64,000 bases of DNA from Bacillota bacterium (GCA_023419605.1 JAEZXR010000018.1:92457-156456), one strand, 5' to 3'; positions 25,876-34,820 are shown, counted from the first letter of the stretch. Numbers and translations are program-made. Notes: a model not told the origin generated them from the sequence alone.

Positions 25876-27363
25876 ATGGGTAAGCCAACAGGATTTATGG
25901 AATACAAACGTGAACTTCCCGAAGATCGTGCGCCTTTGGAGCGTATCAATGATTGGGAAGAGTTTCATCTTCTCTTTAACGAAGAAAAGCAGCGTACCCA
26001 GGCGGCACGTTGTATGGACTGCGGAATTCCTTTTTGCCATACCGGTATTCTGATCAATGGAATGGCTTCCGGCTGTCCCATTAATAACCTTATACCTGAA
26101 TGGAATGATCTCATTTACAGAGGACTTTGGAAGGAAGCTTTGAACCGTCTCCTTAGAACAAACAACTTCCCAGAATTCACGGGGAGAGTTTGTCCGGCTC
26201 CCTGTGAAGGTTCCTGTACTGTAGGAATTAATGACCCGCAAGTTACTATAAAAAATAATGAATGCACGATTATCGATCGGGCTTTTGAGGAAGGTTGGAT
26301 TCAGCCCCGGCCTCCTCAAAAACGTACAGGGAAGAAGATAGCCGTTGTAGGCTCGGGACCTTCCGGTCTCGCCTGCGCTGACCAGTTGAATAAGGTAGGC
26401 CACTCCGTCACAGTATTTGAGCGCGCTGACCGTCCCGGTGGCCTTCTCATGTACGGTATTCCCAATATGAAGCTGGATAAGAAAAAAGTAGTACAACGCA
26501 GAATCGATCTCATGACGGCAGAGGGTGTGACTTTTGTAACGAATACGGAAGTTGGAAAAGACTACCCCACAGACAGGCTCCTCAAAGAATTTGATGCCGT
26601 TGTACTTTGTGGCGGTGCTACCAAGCCCCGTGACCTTCCGGCAGAAGGCAGAAATCTAAAAGGTATACACTTTGCCATGGAGTTCCTCCATAAGAACACC
26701 AAGAGCCTTTTGGACTCAAACCTTAAGGACGGCAACCATCTCTGTGCCAAAGATAAAGATATTATCATTATCGGGGGTGGAGACACCGGAACCGACTGCG
26801 TTGGTACTTCCATCCGGCATGGCTGCCGAACCGTTCACCAGTTCGAGATTCTTCCTCAGCCGCCACAGGCACGTACCCCGGATAATCCCTGGCCGCAGTG
26901 GCCGAAGGTTCTTAAAACCGATTACGGCCAGGAAGAAGCCATTGCCTTATACGGAGCTGATCCCAGGCAATACTGTATTACCACAAAGAAATTTATGGGT
27001 GATGAGGAAGGCCAGGTGAAGGAAGTTCATACCGTTCAGATCGAGTGGAAAAAAGACGAAGCAGGACGTTTTATTCCTGTAGAGATACCGGGTACCGAGA
27101 AGATATGGCCTGCACAATTGGTATTACTGGCCATGGGCTTCCTGGGTCCGGATGAAACCGTCATTGACCCGTTAGGCATAGAGCGAGACCCTCGTTCCAA
27201 TGTGAAAGCCGAGTATGGAAAACATGAAACCAACATCAAGGGCGTGTTCACCGCAGGTGACATGCGCCGAGGCCAAAGCCTTGTAGTATGGGCCATCAAT
27301 GAAGGCCGGAGTGCTGCGAGAGAAGTTGACAAATACCTCGTGGGGTATACAAATTTACCTTGA
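25876..27363 (+). CDS. gltD: Glutamate synthase (NADPH) small subunit
   Basis: 495-residue beta subunit that feeds electrons from NADPH via FAD and iron-sulfur clusters to GltB. N-terminal cysteines (RCMDCGIPFC and VCPAPCEGSC) bind two 4Fe-4S clusters. FAD binds at VVGSGPSGLACADQL and the NADPH site is IIIGGGDTGTDC. The C-terminal FTAGDMRRGQSLVVWAI contacts FAD. It starts one base after gltB's stop, with GTAGGAGGG inside the gltB end, and is closed by a strong terminator. No other gene is in the operon. Confidence 0.97.
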   Translation: MGKPTGFMEYKRELPEDRAPLERINDWEEFHLLFNEEKQRTQAARCMDCGIPFCHTGILINGMASGCPINNLIPEWNDLIYRGLWKEALNRLLRTNNFPEFTGRVCPAPCEGSCTVGINDPQVTIKNNECTIIDRAFEEGWIQPRPPQKRTGKKIAVVGSGPSGLACADQLNKVGHSVTVFERADRPGGLLMYGIPNMKLDKKKVVQRRIDLMTAEGVTFVTNTEVGKDYPTDRLLKEFDAVVLCGGATKPRDLPAEGRNLKGIHFAMEFLHKNTKSLLDSNLKDGNHLCAKDKDIIIIGGGDTGTDCVGTSIRHGCRTVHQFEILPQPPQARTPDNPWPQWPKVLKTDYGQEEAIALYGADPRQYCITTKKFMGDEEGQVKEVHTVQIEWKKDEAGRFIPVEIPGTEKIWPAQLVLLAMGFLGPDETVIDPLGIERDPRSNVKAEYGKHETNIKGVFTAGDMRRGQSLVVWAINEGRSAAREVDKYLVGYTNLP

Positions 27364-27403
27364 TAACAATCTTCTCCCTAAATTCATATAGTAGTATTTT
27401 AAA

Positions 27404-27453
27404 TTCACAAATAGAAAGGGATAGGTGCACGCCTATCCCTTTCTATTTGTGAA
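27404..27453 (+). terminator. gltBD terminator
   Basis: A perfect 22-bp stem (27404-27425 and 27432-27453) with a six-base loop, about 40 bases past gltD. There is no long T-run, but the stem is very stable. Confidence 0.72.
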
Positions 27454-27467
27454 TCATTTCATCAGAA

Positions 27468-27507
27468 TTATCCACAGGCAACTGGTTTTTTTGCTTTTTT
27501 ATCCACA
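27468..27507 (+). promoter_or_regulatory. Two perfect DnaA boxes between gltD and the MFS gene
   Basis: TTATCCACA occurs at 27468-27476 and 27499-27507, same strand, 31 bases apart (about three helical turns). Both match the consensus exactly. The rest of the spacer (27364-27688) contains two copies of CTGTGTTTTTCCT, a TATAAT at about 27598, and no gene. Confidence 0.6.
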
Positions 27508-27688
27508 ATTAAAACACAAACTGTGTTTTTCCTCTATAAATTTGATGTCTTTTTACAAAGATGTTAATTTTTCTCTATCCCCTGTGTTTTTCCTATGCTA
27601 TAATTATAAAACAAAAAGGTTAGGCAAAACTAACTATAAGTTAGGGTTTATTCTACTATTACATCACAGCGAATGAAAGGTTTGACAT

Positions 27689-29098
27689 ATGAAACTGGAT
27701 ATACATAAATTCCATACCGTTTTTACAATTTTTATTTTTGTAGCCCTGGCATCCCTGGACCATGCTGTAATCGGTCTCTTTCCCCCACTTTTTACCTCCA
27801 TCTCTTCGGATCTTAACATAAACATTGCTTCACTGGGACTTATTTCTGCGGTAAGCTATTTTGTAATTTCTCTCTCTTCCGTCATTTGGGGATATTTGGC
27901 AGATAAGGGGAAAAGAAGACGTTTGATCATGATCGGCACCGTCCTGTGGTCTATTTCGGTTTTTTTGACCGCTTACAGCCACAGCTTTGCAGAGCTTATG
28001 TTTGCACAAATAATTACCGGTATTGGCCTGGGCTGTATCGGCTCCATCGGCTATAGTGTTTTAAGCGACTATATCCCCTATAAATGGCGTGGAACTCTTA
28101 TGAGTCTCTGGGGTATGTCCCAGGGCTTCGGAGGCATTGCAGGCTCCCTTATGGCTTCCATTGTAGCTACCGAAACAAACTGGAGAAAGCCCTTTTTGAT
28201 TATCGCTGTTTTAGGGCTGGTATTTACCTTTTTATACCTGTTTATCAAAGAGCCCGTTAAAGGTGCTTCAGAACCTGAATTGCAGAACCTGGTCAAAGAA
28301 GGCTTTGAGTATAATTATTCCATCGATCTTTCGCAGATTGGAAAAATTATTTCAAAAAGGAGCAACCTATGGCTGATGCTGCAGGGTTTCTTTCTCAATA
28401 CAACTACGGGAACCCTTATATGGCTGCCTACATTATATGCCTCGAAGATTGAAAAACTGGGCTATAACCTTTCTACAGCCATTATAGCTTCCGGATACCT
28501 CTTTGCCCTATTTCAGCTGGGGGGTCTGTTTTCGATGTATTTCGGCTATATAGGAGACAAGCTGCAAAAGCGTACAGACCGGGGCAGAGCCTTGCTTGGA
28601 GCGGCTTCGATATTTACAGCCATGCCCCTGTATATACTCATGTTTTCAATACCTTTGAAAACCCTAAGTCTTCCTGACAATGGAAGCCCCGTATCTATTT
28701 TCTGGAGAATTATCGATCAATTAACGTTTCATCCCAACCTCGGATTTATCGTTATGTTTTTACTGGCTATCGGAGCGACTGCAGCCCAGTCCGCAAACAT
28801 CCCCAATTGGCTTGCCCTGCTGACGGATGTAAACCTGCCGGAACACAGAGCCACGGCTTTCAGTATTGCAAACCTGATATCCGGTGCAGGAAGAGCCTTT
28901 GGAAATGCATTTATAGGCGTTGTGCTGACCCTGGCAGGCCGTCACCTTCCCGAGCCTTACAACTACGTTATAACGATGAGCATATTCCAGCTTTTCTTTC
29001 TTCCTGCAGTATTCTGCTATTTGAAAGTATCCCGGACCGGGACCCGTGACATGAAATTTGTCCGGCTAAAACTGAAAAGACGGTCTCGCCTCAATTAA
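27689..29098 (+). CDS. MFS transporter
   Basis: Secondary transporter of 469 residues with twelve predicted helices. The loop 2-3 MFS motif appears as GYLADKGKRRRL, and the helix 5 region as SLWGMSQGFGGIAGSLMA. A long cytoplasmic loop (about 195-220) separates the halves. It stands alone between the gltBD terminator and a convergent TVP38 gene, whose 3' end it overlaps by four bases. The substrate is not predictable. Confidence 0.88.
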   Translation: MKLDIHKFHTVFTIFIFVALASLDHAVIGLFPPLFTSISSDLNINIASLGLISAVSYFVISLSSVIWGYLADKGKRRRLIMIGTVLWSISVFLTAYSHSFAELMFAQIITGIGLGCIGSIGYSVLSDYIPYKWRGTLMSLWGMSQGFGGIAGSLMASIVATETNWRKPFLIIAVLGLVFTFLYLFIKEPVKGASEPELQNLVKEGFEYNYSIDLSQIGKIISKRSNLWLMLQGFFLNTTTGTLIWLPTLYASKIEKLGYNLSTAIIASGYLFALFQLGGLFSMYFGYIGDKLQKRTDRGRALLGAASIFTAMPLYILMFSIPLKTLSLPDNGSPVSIFWRIIDQLTFHPNLGFIVMFLLAIGATAAQSANIPNWLALLTDVNLPEHRATAFSIANLISGAGRAFGNAFIGVVLTLAGRHLPEPYNYVITMSIFQLFFLPAVFCYLKVSRTGTRDMKFVRLKLKRRSRLN

Positions 29099-29766
29099 TC
29101 ATTAGCAGGCCGATTCTTTTTTTTGTTCCCTATTTTTTTCACTACAGTGGGAACTGCCACTGTCAGAACCACCAGGAGTATGGATGCGACAAAGTTCCAG
29201 GAAAACGGATTATTTATATTATGCCCCAGCATATTGAGGGAAAAGGTCTCCGGAATCATCCCAATAACCGTACCCAGAATAAATTCACGGTACTTGACCC
29301 TTGTAAGCCCTGCAGCATAGCTGAGGGCATCAAAAGGAAAGATATAGGAAATACGCATAAATAATATAATTTTAAACCCATGCTCCTCAATCTTGACATC
29401 CAGATTCTTCATTTTTCCCTTTAGAATTCTTTCAACCGTATTCTTTCCTGCCATTCTACTAATATAGAAAGCAAGGGTAGAAGAACTGAATACACATAGC
29501 ATGGAAATGAGAAAGCCATACCATCCCCCAAGTAAGCTGCCTCCGAGAATTACCATAATGGAATAGGGAAAAAATACAAGAAGTGTGCGCATATTAAAAA
29601 TTATAATAAAAATAAGTACGGCAAAGCTGCCGTAGGATTGAATGTAATTTCTGGCGCCCTCCAGACTTAGAATCCCCATAGCTTGGGCTTTTACCAGTAA
29701 AAAGGCTACACCTGCGACCAATATTGCTGCTATCAGTAGCTTCAAGTAATTACTCTCTTTTTTCAT
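29095..29766 (-). CDS. TVP38/TMEM64 family membrane protein
   Basis: Inner-membrane protein of 223 residues of the SNARE-associated/DedA-like group. Helices are at about 8-27, 45-70, 75-100, 155-180 and 190-210. The family core is visible as VFFPYSIMVILGGSLLGGWYGFL and FPFDALSYAAGLTRVKYREFILGTVIG (split by the cytoplasmic segment). Related proteins are lipid scramblases or undecaprenyl-phosphate flippases in some bacteria; the function here is not established. The C-terminus is basic (KKIGNKKKNRP). Confidence 0.87.
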   Translation of the reverse strand: MKKESNYLKLLIAAILVAGVAFLLVKAQAMGILSLEGARNYIQSYGSFAVLIFIIIFNMRTLLVFFPYSIMVILGGSLLGGWYGFLISMLCVFSSSTLAFYISRMAGKNTVERILKGKMKNLDVKIEEHGFKIILFMRISYIFPFDALSYAAGLTRVKYREFILGTVIGMIPETFSLNMLGHNINNPFSWNFVASILLVVLTVAVPTVVKKIGNKKKNRPAND

Positions 29767-29922
29767 GTTTTTTTCCCTTTTTTTCTTTTCATTTGTTCCC
29801 TAAAAAGACTTGTAGTTTAAGCTAATTTTCATTATAATCTATTATATAATAAAATGCGTTTTTATTGTATATACTAAATAGTTTTATATCTTTAAAAACA
29901 GAAATGAGGAAATATTCATCCT

Positions 29923-30486
29923 ATGGATAAGATAAAGGGATCCCTCCCTAATATTTTGACCTTAATCAATCTTTCATTAGGTGTACTGGCTATTTTGCTT
30001 GCTGTAAACGATACTGCGGCCGCAGAAGGAAATGTAGACCTTCTTGTACCTGCTTCGCTGTTAGTCATTGTAGCAGCATTGACAGACCGCTTTGACGGTC
30101 AGGTAGCCAGGAAATTGAATGTGACAAGTGAATTGGGAAAGGAACTGGATTCCTTGTCGGACCTTATTTCCTTTGGCGTAGCTCCTATTATCATTGCCTG
30201 GAAGCTCTGCTTCATTCACTTTGGAATACCTGGCTACTTGATTACCCTGGTTTTTCCCATGGCAGGTGCTTATCGGTTGGCAAGATACAATATAACCAAA
30301 TTCGATAACATTTATTGCGGTATACCTATTACCGTAGCCGGTGCATTTTTAACCATCGTGAGCCTTTATAACGCTTTCTCGGTTATGAATGACCGCTTTA
30401 CCGTGTATCATACGTATCTAACAGCTTTGCTGATCCTGCTTCTTTCCTTCCTAATGGTAAGCAAGGTCAGATTTAAGAAGATGTAA
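29923..30486 (+). CDS. pssA: CDP-diacylglycerol-serine O-phosphatidyltransferase
   Basis: Makes phosphatidylserine from CDP-diacylglycerol and serine in the membrane. The CDP-alcohol phosphotransferase signature DG-x2-AR-x8-G-x3-D-x3-D is exact: D58, G59, A62, R63, G72, D76 and D80, with D55 before it. Five to six helices surround it. The length (187 residues) fits the short Gram-positive PssA type. The decarboxylase gene often nearby is not in this window. The ATG has ATGAGGAAA upstream. It converges on the B-box gene with a palindromic terminator between. Confidence 0.88.
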   Translation: MDKIKGSLPNILTLINLSLGVLAILLAVNDTAAAEGNVDLLVPASLLVIVAALTDRFDGQVARKLNVTSELGKELDSLSDLISFGVAPIIIAWKLCFIHFGIPGYLITLVFPMAGAYRLARYNITKFDNIYCGIPITVAGAFLTIVSLYNAFSVMNDRFTVYHTYLTALLILLLSFLMVSKVRFKKM

Positions 30487-30495
30487 CAGTAAAAT

Positions 30496-30541
30496 AACAT
30501 AAAAAATAAGAAAGCCAATTGGCTTTCTTATTTTTTATGTT
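30496..30541. terminator. 46-bp perfect palindrome, bidirectional terminator
   Basis: Arms of 23 bases meet at CCAATTGG with no loop spacer. A and T runs flank the stem on both sides, so it ends both pssA and the convergent B-box gene. Confidence 0.85.
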
Positions 30542-30545
30542 TATA

Positions 30546-31256
30546 TTAAAAACTATCCCGTCTCCCTTTCCTTAAGAGATATACTCCTCCAACCATCATT
30601 GCAATCGGTATTATAAATCTTGGCAAGGAGAAATAGTAAGGGAAGGAAAATTGGAATATTCTCCATAAAAACTCTTTTACATTCTCCATTACTACATTAA
30701 AGGTTCCAATGGCACCAAGAATAATTAAACCGTAAGCTATTACCTTTTTGTTGGATAAAAATCTGATTCGGATTTGATTATAATCCGCATTGATTCGGAT
30801 CCCCTCAGAATCAGTAACAACTCTTCCTTCATTGATCTCATTGGCCAGAAACCGGGAATCAAAAACACTGTAAAACACGCTTAACATGCACACGGCAGGA
30901 ATAAAAAATCCTGAAAGCCAACGGATCCCCAATATATCTGAAAAGAATATTGCGGTAAATAGCGCAGCGAAGAAAGTTACCATGAGTGTCATTCCTCTGT
31001 TAATCAATCCCAGGTACATGTGTCCTCCCCCTGGAACCAATCCGAATACAAAGGTGAAAAATTTACTTTTCTTCCGGACGGAAACCACATCCCTGCCTGT
31101 TGTTCCTTGCTGAGTAGTACTATTAACTATATTTGCAAGACATTCCCGACAGTAATTCTTTCCATTGAGTTCCACTGTACAATCGAGACACATCGCCTTC
31201 CCGCAGTTCCTGCATACATATACCGCCTCATATCCCGGGTGGTTTTTACAATTCAT
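30546..31256 (-). CDS. B-box zinc-finger membrane protein
   Basis: 236-residue protein. An N-terminal zinc-binding B-box (about 3-41: CKNHPGYEAVYVCRNCG, CLDC, CREC) precedes four hydrophobic segments (about 70-90, 95-130, 172-190, 205-230). The segment LVPGGGHMYLGLINRGM resembles the TM2 domain pattern of small Gly/Tyr helices. It starts two bases after the anti-sigma gene stop, third in an operon with an ECF sigma factor. It may modulate the sigma/anti-sigma pair or be one of its outputs (inference). The exact role is unknown. Confidence 0.77.
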   Translation of the reverse strand: MNCKNHPGYEAVYVCRNCGKAMCLDCTVELNGKNYCRECLANIVNSTTQQGTTGRDVVSVRKKSKFFTFVFGLVPGGGHMYLGLINRGMTLMVTFFAALFTAIFFSDILGIRWLSGFFIPAVCMLSVFYSVFDSRFLANEINEGRVVTDSEGIRINADYNQIRIRFLSNKKVIAYGLIILGAIGTFNVVMENVKEFLWRIFQFSFPYYFSLPRFIIPIAMMVGGVYLLRKGRRDSF

Positions 31257-31258
31257 TT

Positions 31259-31753
31259 TTATACCTCCTTAAATTTCTCGATAGAACTATTTATTTTAGT
31301 AAAAGTATTCATGATGTGCATATTCAGGTTCTCTAGCTGCACTGTTATATTCCACTTATTTTCCTCTTTTTGTACGGGGTTTACCTTATAGGCAGTATAC
31401 ATCGGGTTTACCGGAATATTGATGTATAAGAGCATTACAGCCGCCGTTACAATCATACTCACACCCAGTCTCCTGAAAATCGGAGTATAGTTCGTATTTT
31501 GCCTCCTATTACTATCCGCCGGACAGTGAGGCTCCAGGGTAAGAATTTTATCCATTACAAATTCAGTGAACCCCCCAGGTGCCTTCTCCACCGTCTCCAG
31601 CTCCATGGCAGTATACAGTCCTTTATAAGACACATATTCATTCCTGCACGAATCGCAAGCGTGAATATGTCCGATAAATTCTTCTTCCTCTTCCTTGCAG
31701 AGTCTTTTATCAAGATATCTGTCCATTGACTTCGCCACCTGATTGCATCTCAA
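31259..31753 (-). CDS. Putative anti-sigma factor with HC2 zinc finger
   Basis: Membrane protein of about 164 residues that should bind the cognate ECF sigma factor. The N-terminal zinc finger has a Cys near residue 3 and H-x3-C-x2-C in HIHACDSC. One membrane helix lies at about 105-122. The outer part is short and ends in an amphipathic stretch. I prefer the TTG at 31753, because GGAGGTG lies six to seven bases before it and the conserved Cys follows directly; the ATG at 31768 would add five residues and has no site. The gene overlaps the end of the sigma factor gene, a sign of translational coupling. Confidence 0.82.
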   Translation of the reverse strand: MRCNQVAKSMDRYLDKRLCKEEEEEFIGHIHACDSCRNEYVSYKGLYTAMELETVEKAPGGFTEFVMDKILTLEPHCPADSNRRQNTNYTPIFRRLGVSMIVTAAVMLLYINIPVNPMYTAYKVNPVQKEENKWNITVQLENLNMHIMNTFTKINSSIEKFKEV

Positions 31754-32309
31754 AACTCTCACCTCCATACCGGTATTTTTCCAAGCTTTTTTTTAATAAC
31801 TTCCGGGATCTGTATAACCTTGATTCTACCGTTTTAACCGGCACCTTCAGTACTTCGCCGATCTCTTCATAAGACAGCCCCTGGTAATGATAAAGAATAA
31901 TGACAGTCTTATATTTCTCAGCCAGACTATTGATTTCCTTCCTCACCGCCTTTTGCTTATAACTGTTTATAATGCTGTCCTCAAGGTTATACATTTCATC
32001 TGCCATCTCCAGACATTCATCCTGCACATAAGCTTCCTTACGTCTTTTTTTGTTTTTGCGGGTCCAGTCGATGCAGAGGTTATACCCCACTCTGTATAGC
32101 CAGGTGGAGAATTTGGCTTTTTCTCCAAACAAGTGTAAGTTTTTAAATACAGTGATGAATACTTCCTGCGATAAGTCCTGGGCTTCCGCGTAGTCATTTG
32201 TGAATCTGTACACCATCCCAAAAACCTTATCCTTATACCGATTGACGATCTCGGAAAAGACATGAGTATTCCCCCTAAGTACCTGTTCAACAATTAACTC
32301 ATCCGTCAT
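31710..32309 (-). CDS. ECF RNA polymerase sigma factor
   Basis: Sigma-70 family factor of 199 residues, extracytoplasmic-function type. Region 2 has DYAEAQDLSQEVFITVFKN and FSTWLYRVGYNLCID; region 4 has YHYQGLSYEEIGEVLKVPV and TVESRLYRSRKLLKKSL. There is no region 3, as expected. It is the first gene of the sigma/anti-sigma/B-box operon. An ECF-like promoter candidate lies 40-70 bases upstream, suggesting autoregulation. Targets are unknown; membrane neighbours suggest an envelope role (inference). Confidence 0.92.
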   Translation of the reverse strand: MTDELIVEQVLRGNTHVFSEIVNRYKDKVFGMVYRFTNDYAEAQDLSQEVFITVFKNLHLFGEKAKFSTWLYRVGYNLCIDWTRKNKKRRKEAYVQDECLEMADEMYNLEDSIINSYKQKAVRKEINSLAEKYKTVIILYHYQGLSYEEIGEVLKVPVKTVESRLYRSRKLLKKSLEKYRYGGESFEMQSGGEVNGQIS

Positions 32310-32350
32310 TAAATACTCATCACCCTCTCTCCTATTCTTACATATTACTA

Positions 32351-32379
32351 TAGACGTATATATTTAAGAAAACCCTTCA
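32351..32379 (-). promoter_or_regulatory. Candidate ECF-type promoter of the sigma operon
   Basis: On the minus strand TGAAGG and CGTCTA are separated by 17 bases. The CGTC part matches ECF -10 elements; the -35 lacks the usual AAC, so this is tentative. Confidence 0.35.
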
Positions 32380-32433
32380 AAATTTCTTAAGTTTTTTTAA
32401 ATAATTTAATCGGGCTTGATTGCCTGTGTAAAT

Positions 32434-32461
32434 AAAAAAACCTTGCAATTCGCAAGGTTTT
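32434..32461 (-). terminator. Terminator after the WecA/TagO-like gene
   Basis: Minus-strand stem AACCTTGC/GCAAGGTT with a GAATT-centred loop and a run of seven Ts, directly beyond the stop at 32475. Confidence 0.85.
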
Positions 32462-32474
32462 ATCAAAACATTAT

Positions 32475-33521
32475 TTATTTGTCCAAAAGAAGAAGTATAA
32501 TGGAGGTCAGGCTGAAGCAAACATTGATAAGACACAATACAGCGACTACCTGCTTTGGATTGAGCCCTTTGGAAAGCAGCCTGTAATGGATTTGGCTCCG
32601 ATCTGCCTTATAAACAGGTTTACCCTCTTTAAACCGCTTGATAACCACAAACAAATTATCGAAGATAGGAACTCCCAAGGCCAGAATCGGTACCATCAGC
32701 GACAACACAGTCGCTTGCTTGAAAGCACCGTCCAGTGCTATAATTCCCAGCATAAAGCCTAAAAAAGTGGCACCGGCATCTCCCATATAAATCTTCGCAG
32801 GCGGCTTGTTATACCGAAGGTATCCAAGTCCTACCCCTACAAGAATAATTGCCATCATAGCAGAGGTTGTCTGCGCTTTTGCAGCAGCTACCGTAAACAG
32901 TGTGATAGCTGATATGGTGGACAATCCTCCTGCCAATCCATCCAAACCATCAGAAAAGTTAATTACGGTTGTAACTCCAAAGATCCACAGAATAGAGAGA
33001 ATACATTGCATCCATTGAGGCAATACCACATGCTCCCCCATCAGCGGGTTATAAAAGCCCGTAAAAACAATTCCGGCCTTATAAACAATAATGGCTGCTG
33101 CAACCTGAACAATGAGCTTCGGCAGTGCTGGAAAATCCTTTCCATGGGTCTTGTACCAATCATCTACGATACCGATGGACAGAATCAGTAGTGATGCGGC
33201 AAATATAGCCAGCGATTCCGTATTCCATTCTCTTGCAAAACCAAAGTAGGCTGCATTAAATCCTATGAATATGGCTACACCTGCCAAAAGAGGTACCGGT
33301 TCCTTATGAACCTTCCTCTGTGTCGGCTTGTCTACAAAATCTATTTTAACTGCCAATCGGCTAAGTGGTGGTATTAGAATGTAAACTATAATAAAGGCCA
33401 CCAAAAAAGCTAGTAAATAATTTATCTTCGCCGCCCCCTTGTCCTCGCTTGTACTTCTCGAATAATTTTTACTTTTATTAAAGCTTTTTTCCTCACAAGT
33501 GCCTAGCAGGACGAATACCAC
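32475..33521 (-). CDS. MraY/WecA/TagO-family undecaprenyl-phosphate glycosyl-1-phosphate transferase
   Basis: Polytopic enzyme (about ten helices, 348 residues) that transfers a GlcNAc-1-phosphate-type sugar to undecaprenyl phosphate, the first step of wall polymer or polysaccharide synthesis. Catalytic Asp residues lie in SIGIVDDWYKTHG and NFSDGLDGLAGG, with the MGDAGATFLGF motif and the cytoplasmic loop ending in HYRLLSKG. MraY is less likely because the usual murein cluster is absent. The GTG at 33521 gives about 32 residues of polar sequence before helix 1, so the true start may be further in. SLH proteins in the window need such polymers as anchors. Confidence 0.85.
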   Translation of the reverse strand: MVFVLLGTCEEKSFNKSKNYSRSTSEDKGAAKINYLLAFLVAFIIVYILIPPLSRLAVKIDFVDKPTQRKVHKEPVPLLAGVAIFIGFNAAYFGFAREWNTESLAIFAASLLILSIGIVDDWYKTHGKDFPALPKLIVQVAAAIIVYKAGIVFTGFYNPLMGEHVVLPQWMQCILSILWIFGVTTVINFSDGLDGLAGGLSTISAITLFTVAAAKAQTTSAMMAIILVGVGLGYLRYNKPPAKIYMGDAGATFLGFMLGIIALDGAFKQATVLSLMVPILALGVPIFDNLFVVIKRFKEGKPVYKADRSQIHYRLLSKGLNPKQVVAVLCLINVCFSLTSIILLLLDK

Positions 33522-33599
33522 TTCCCATAAATACTACTATGCACCCAATATAAAATTATAATACAATACCGAACTTTCTTCAATATATTAATACCTATA

Positions 33600-33640
33600 A
33601 AACAAAAAGCGCCACTGCTTAGTGGCGATACTTTTTGTTT
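33600..33640 (-). terminator. Bidirectional terminator after the U32-like gene
   Basis: Stem AAACAAAAAG + GCCACT paired with AGTGGC + CTTTTTGTTT, small internal bulge, GCTT loop. It separates the U32-like gene from the WecA/TagO-like gene. Confidence 0.75.
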
Positions 33641-33688
33641 GAAGGAGATGGCGCGGCTCTATTTTATATAAACTTTTTTAATGAGTAT

Positions 33689-34624
33689 TTATTTTGCGTT
33701 TTTATATGCAAACTCGCAGAAACCGCAGCTTGAACACATTTTGCTACAGCCGATAACCTTTTCAAAAACCTTTTCCGGAATGATTTTATTTAATTCCTCA
33801 AACTTTTCCGAAGAGTTCCGGTCTCCACAGTAAGCTCCGAAATTCTGCAATATTTCTATGGAGGAGTGTCTGCGGTCCACTAATTTGTATATATCAATAA
33901 ACTCATCATAATAATCCATGTATTTGGGTGGGATAAAGGAAGATGAATATAAAAGCCAGGGTTTTTCTTTAAAGAGGTTTTGGCATATGTTCAAATACAC
34001 TTCGCCCTCATTGCCATGTCCCCGGAGGTTATGATGCCCTTGCCACATGGGACAATCATGGAGGCAGGTTTGATTGAGTACAAGTTTTAGTTGGACCTGA
34101 GGCAGGGCTTCCCTCATTTGCCTGATAAATTTCAAATCCTTATTGAGAACAGGCGGTATTACCATGATATCGCAGCCAAGTTCTCCCCAGTATTTAGCTT
34201 TCTCGAGAGAATTCACATAGGCGATGCTGGAGCACTCCAGTTTAATATCAGGAATGGCTTGTTTAATCTCCAAAGCCAGATAATAATCTACAACTGTAAC
34301 GACCTCCAAACCGTCAGATTCCTTTAAATTGTATATATAGTTTATAATATTGCGGACAAACTCAGCATCAGCTATACGCAAGCCCAGACAACCGGTATTT
34401 ATTAGGAGATTGCCTTCTATGTTTTTATCCCGGGCTTTTTTCAGAAGCTGTACAATCTCATCCTCATAATCATTTCCTTGGTCTATAGCCCGGCCTGTAC
34501 CTGCAATATGATTAGGAATTGCAAAATAAATTTCTTTACATTGGCTTATGTGCTCCGGAAACTTCTCTCCCAATTTATCTAAAAGTAACAGATCATTATT
34601 ATATGGGATTGAAAATGTTCTCAT
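33689..34624 (-). CDS. U32-peptidase-like protein with Cys-rich C-terminus
   Basis: 311-residue TIM-barrel-like protein resembling the U32/UbiU-UbiV/YegQ group, whose members bind a 4Fe-4S cluster and modify RNA or quinones rather than cut peptides. Features: NTGCLGLRIADAEFV, IKLECSSIAYVNSLEKAKYW, then LVLNQTCLHDCPMWQGHHN and a C-terminal C-x3-C-x2-C-x2-C cluster (CSKMCSSCGFC, about residues 294-304). The six cysteines could ligate a cluster (inference). The reaction is unknown. It lies opposite a DRE-TIM aldolase gene, sharing a 289-base spacer with TGTTACA repeats. The family assignment is moderate. Confidence 0.65.
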   Translation of the reverse strand: MRTFSIPYNNDLLLLDKLGEKFPEHISQCKEIYFAIPNHIAGTGRAIDQGNDYEDEIVQLLKKARDKNIEGNLLINTGCLGLRIADAEFVRNIINYIYNLKESDGLEVVTVVDYYLALEIKQAIPDIKLECSSIAYVNSLEKAKYWGELGCDIMVIPPVLNKDLKFIRQMREALPQVQLKLVLNQTCLHDCPMWQGHHNLRGHGNEGEVYLNICQNLFKEKPWLLYSSSFIPPKYMDYYDEFIDIYKLVDRRHSSIEILQNFGAYCGDRNSSEKFEELNKIIPEKVFEKVIGCSKMCSSCGFCEFAYKNAK

Positions 34625-34754
34625 AAAACGCTCTCCTTATATTTACTAAGTACTATGTAAAGTTTATATAAAAAATAATAAACCCGGTAAGATTTCATAA
34701 ATAGTTTCCATAAAAAATGGTGCTAATTAATTAATATGATTTTTTGCTTTACAA

Positions 34755-34820
34755 TGTTACACATTATACATCATTCTTCCTGTTACACATATTTCCTTCT
34801 TAATTGAACACATGTTACAT
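34755..34820. repeat. Three direct TGTTACAYAT repeats in a divergent spacer
   Basis: TGTTACACAT at 34755-34764 and 34781-34790 and TGTTACAT at 34813-34820, start-to-start 26 and 32 bases. The last lies close to a possible -10 TATACT of the aldolase gene. They look like regulator sites for the divergent pair. Confidence 0.45.

Noticed and set aside
27425..27676. 83-codon open frame in the gltD-MFS spacer
   Set aside because: Starts inside the terminator stem and runs through DnaA boxes; no ribosome site.
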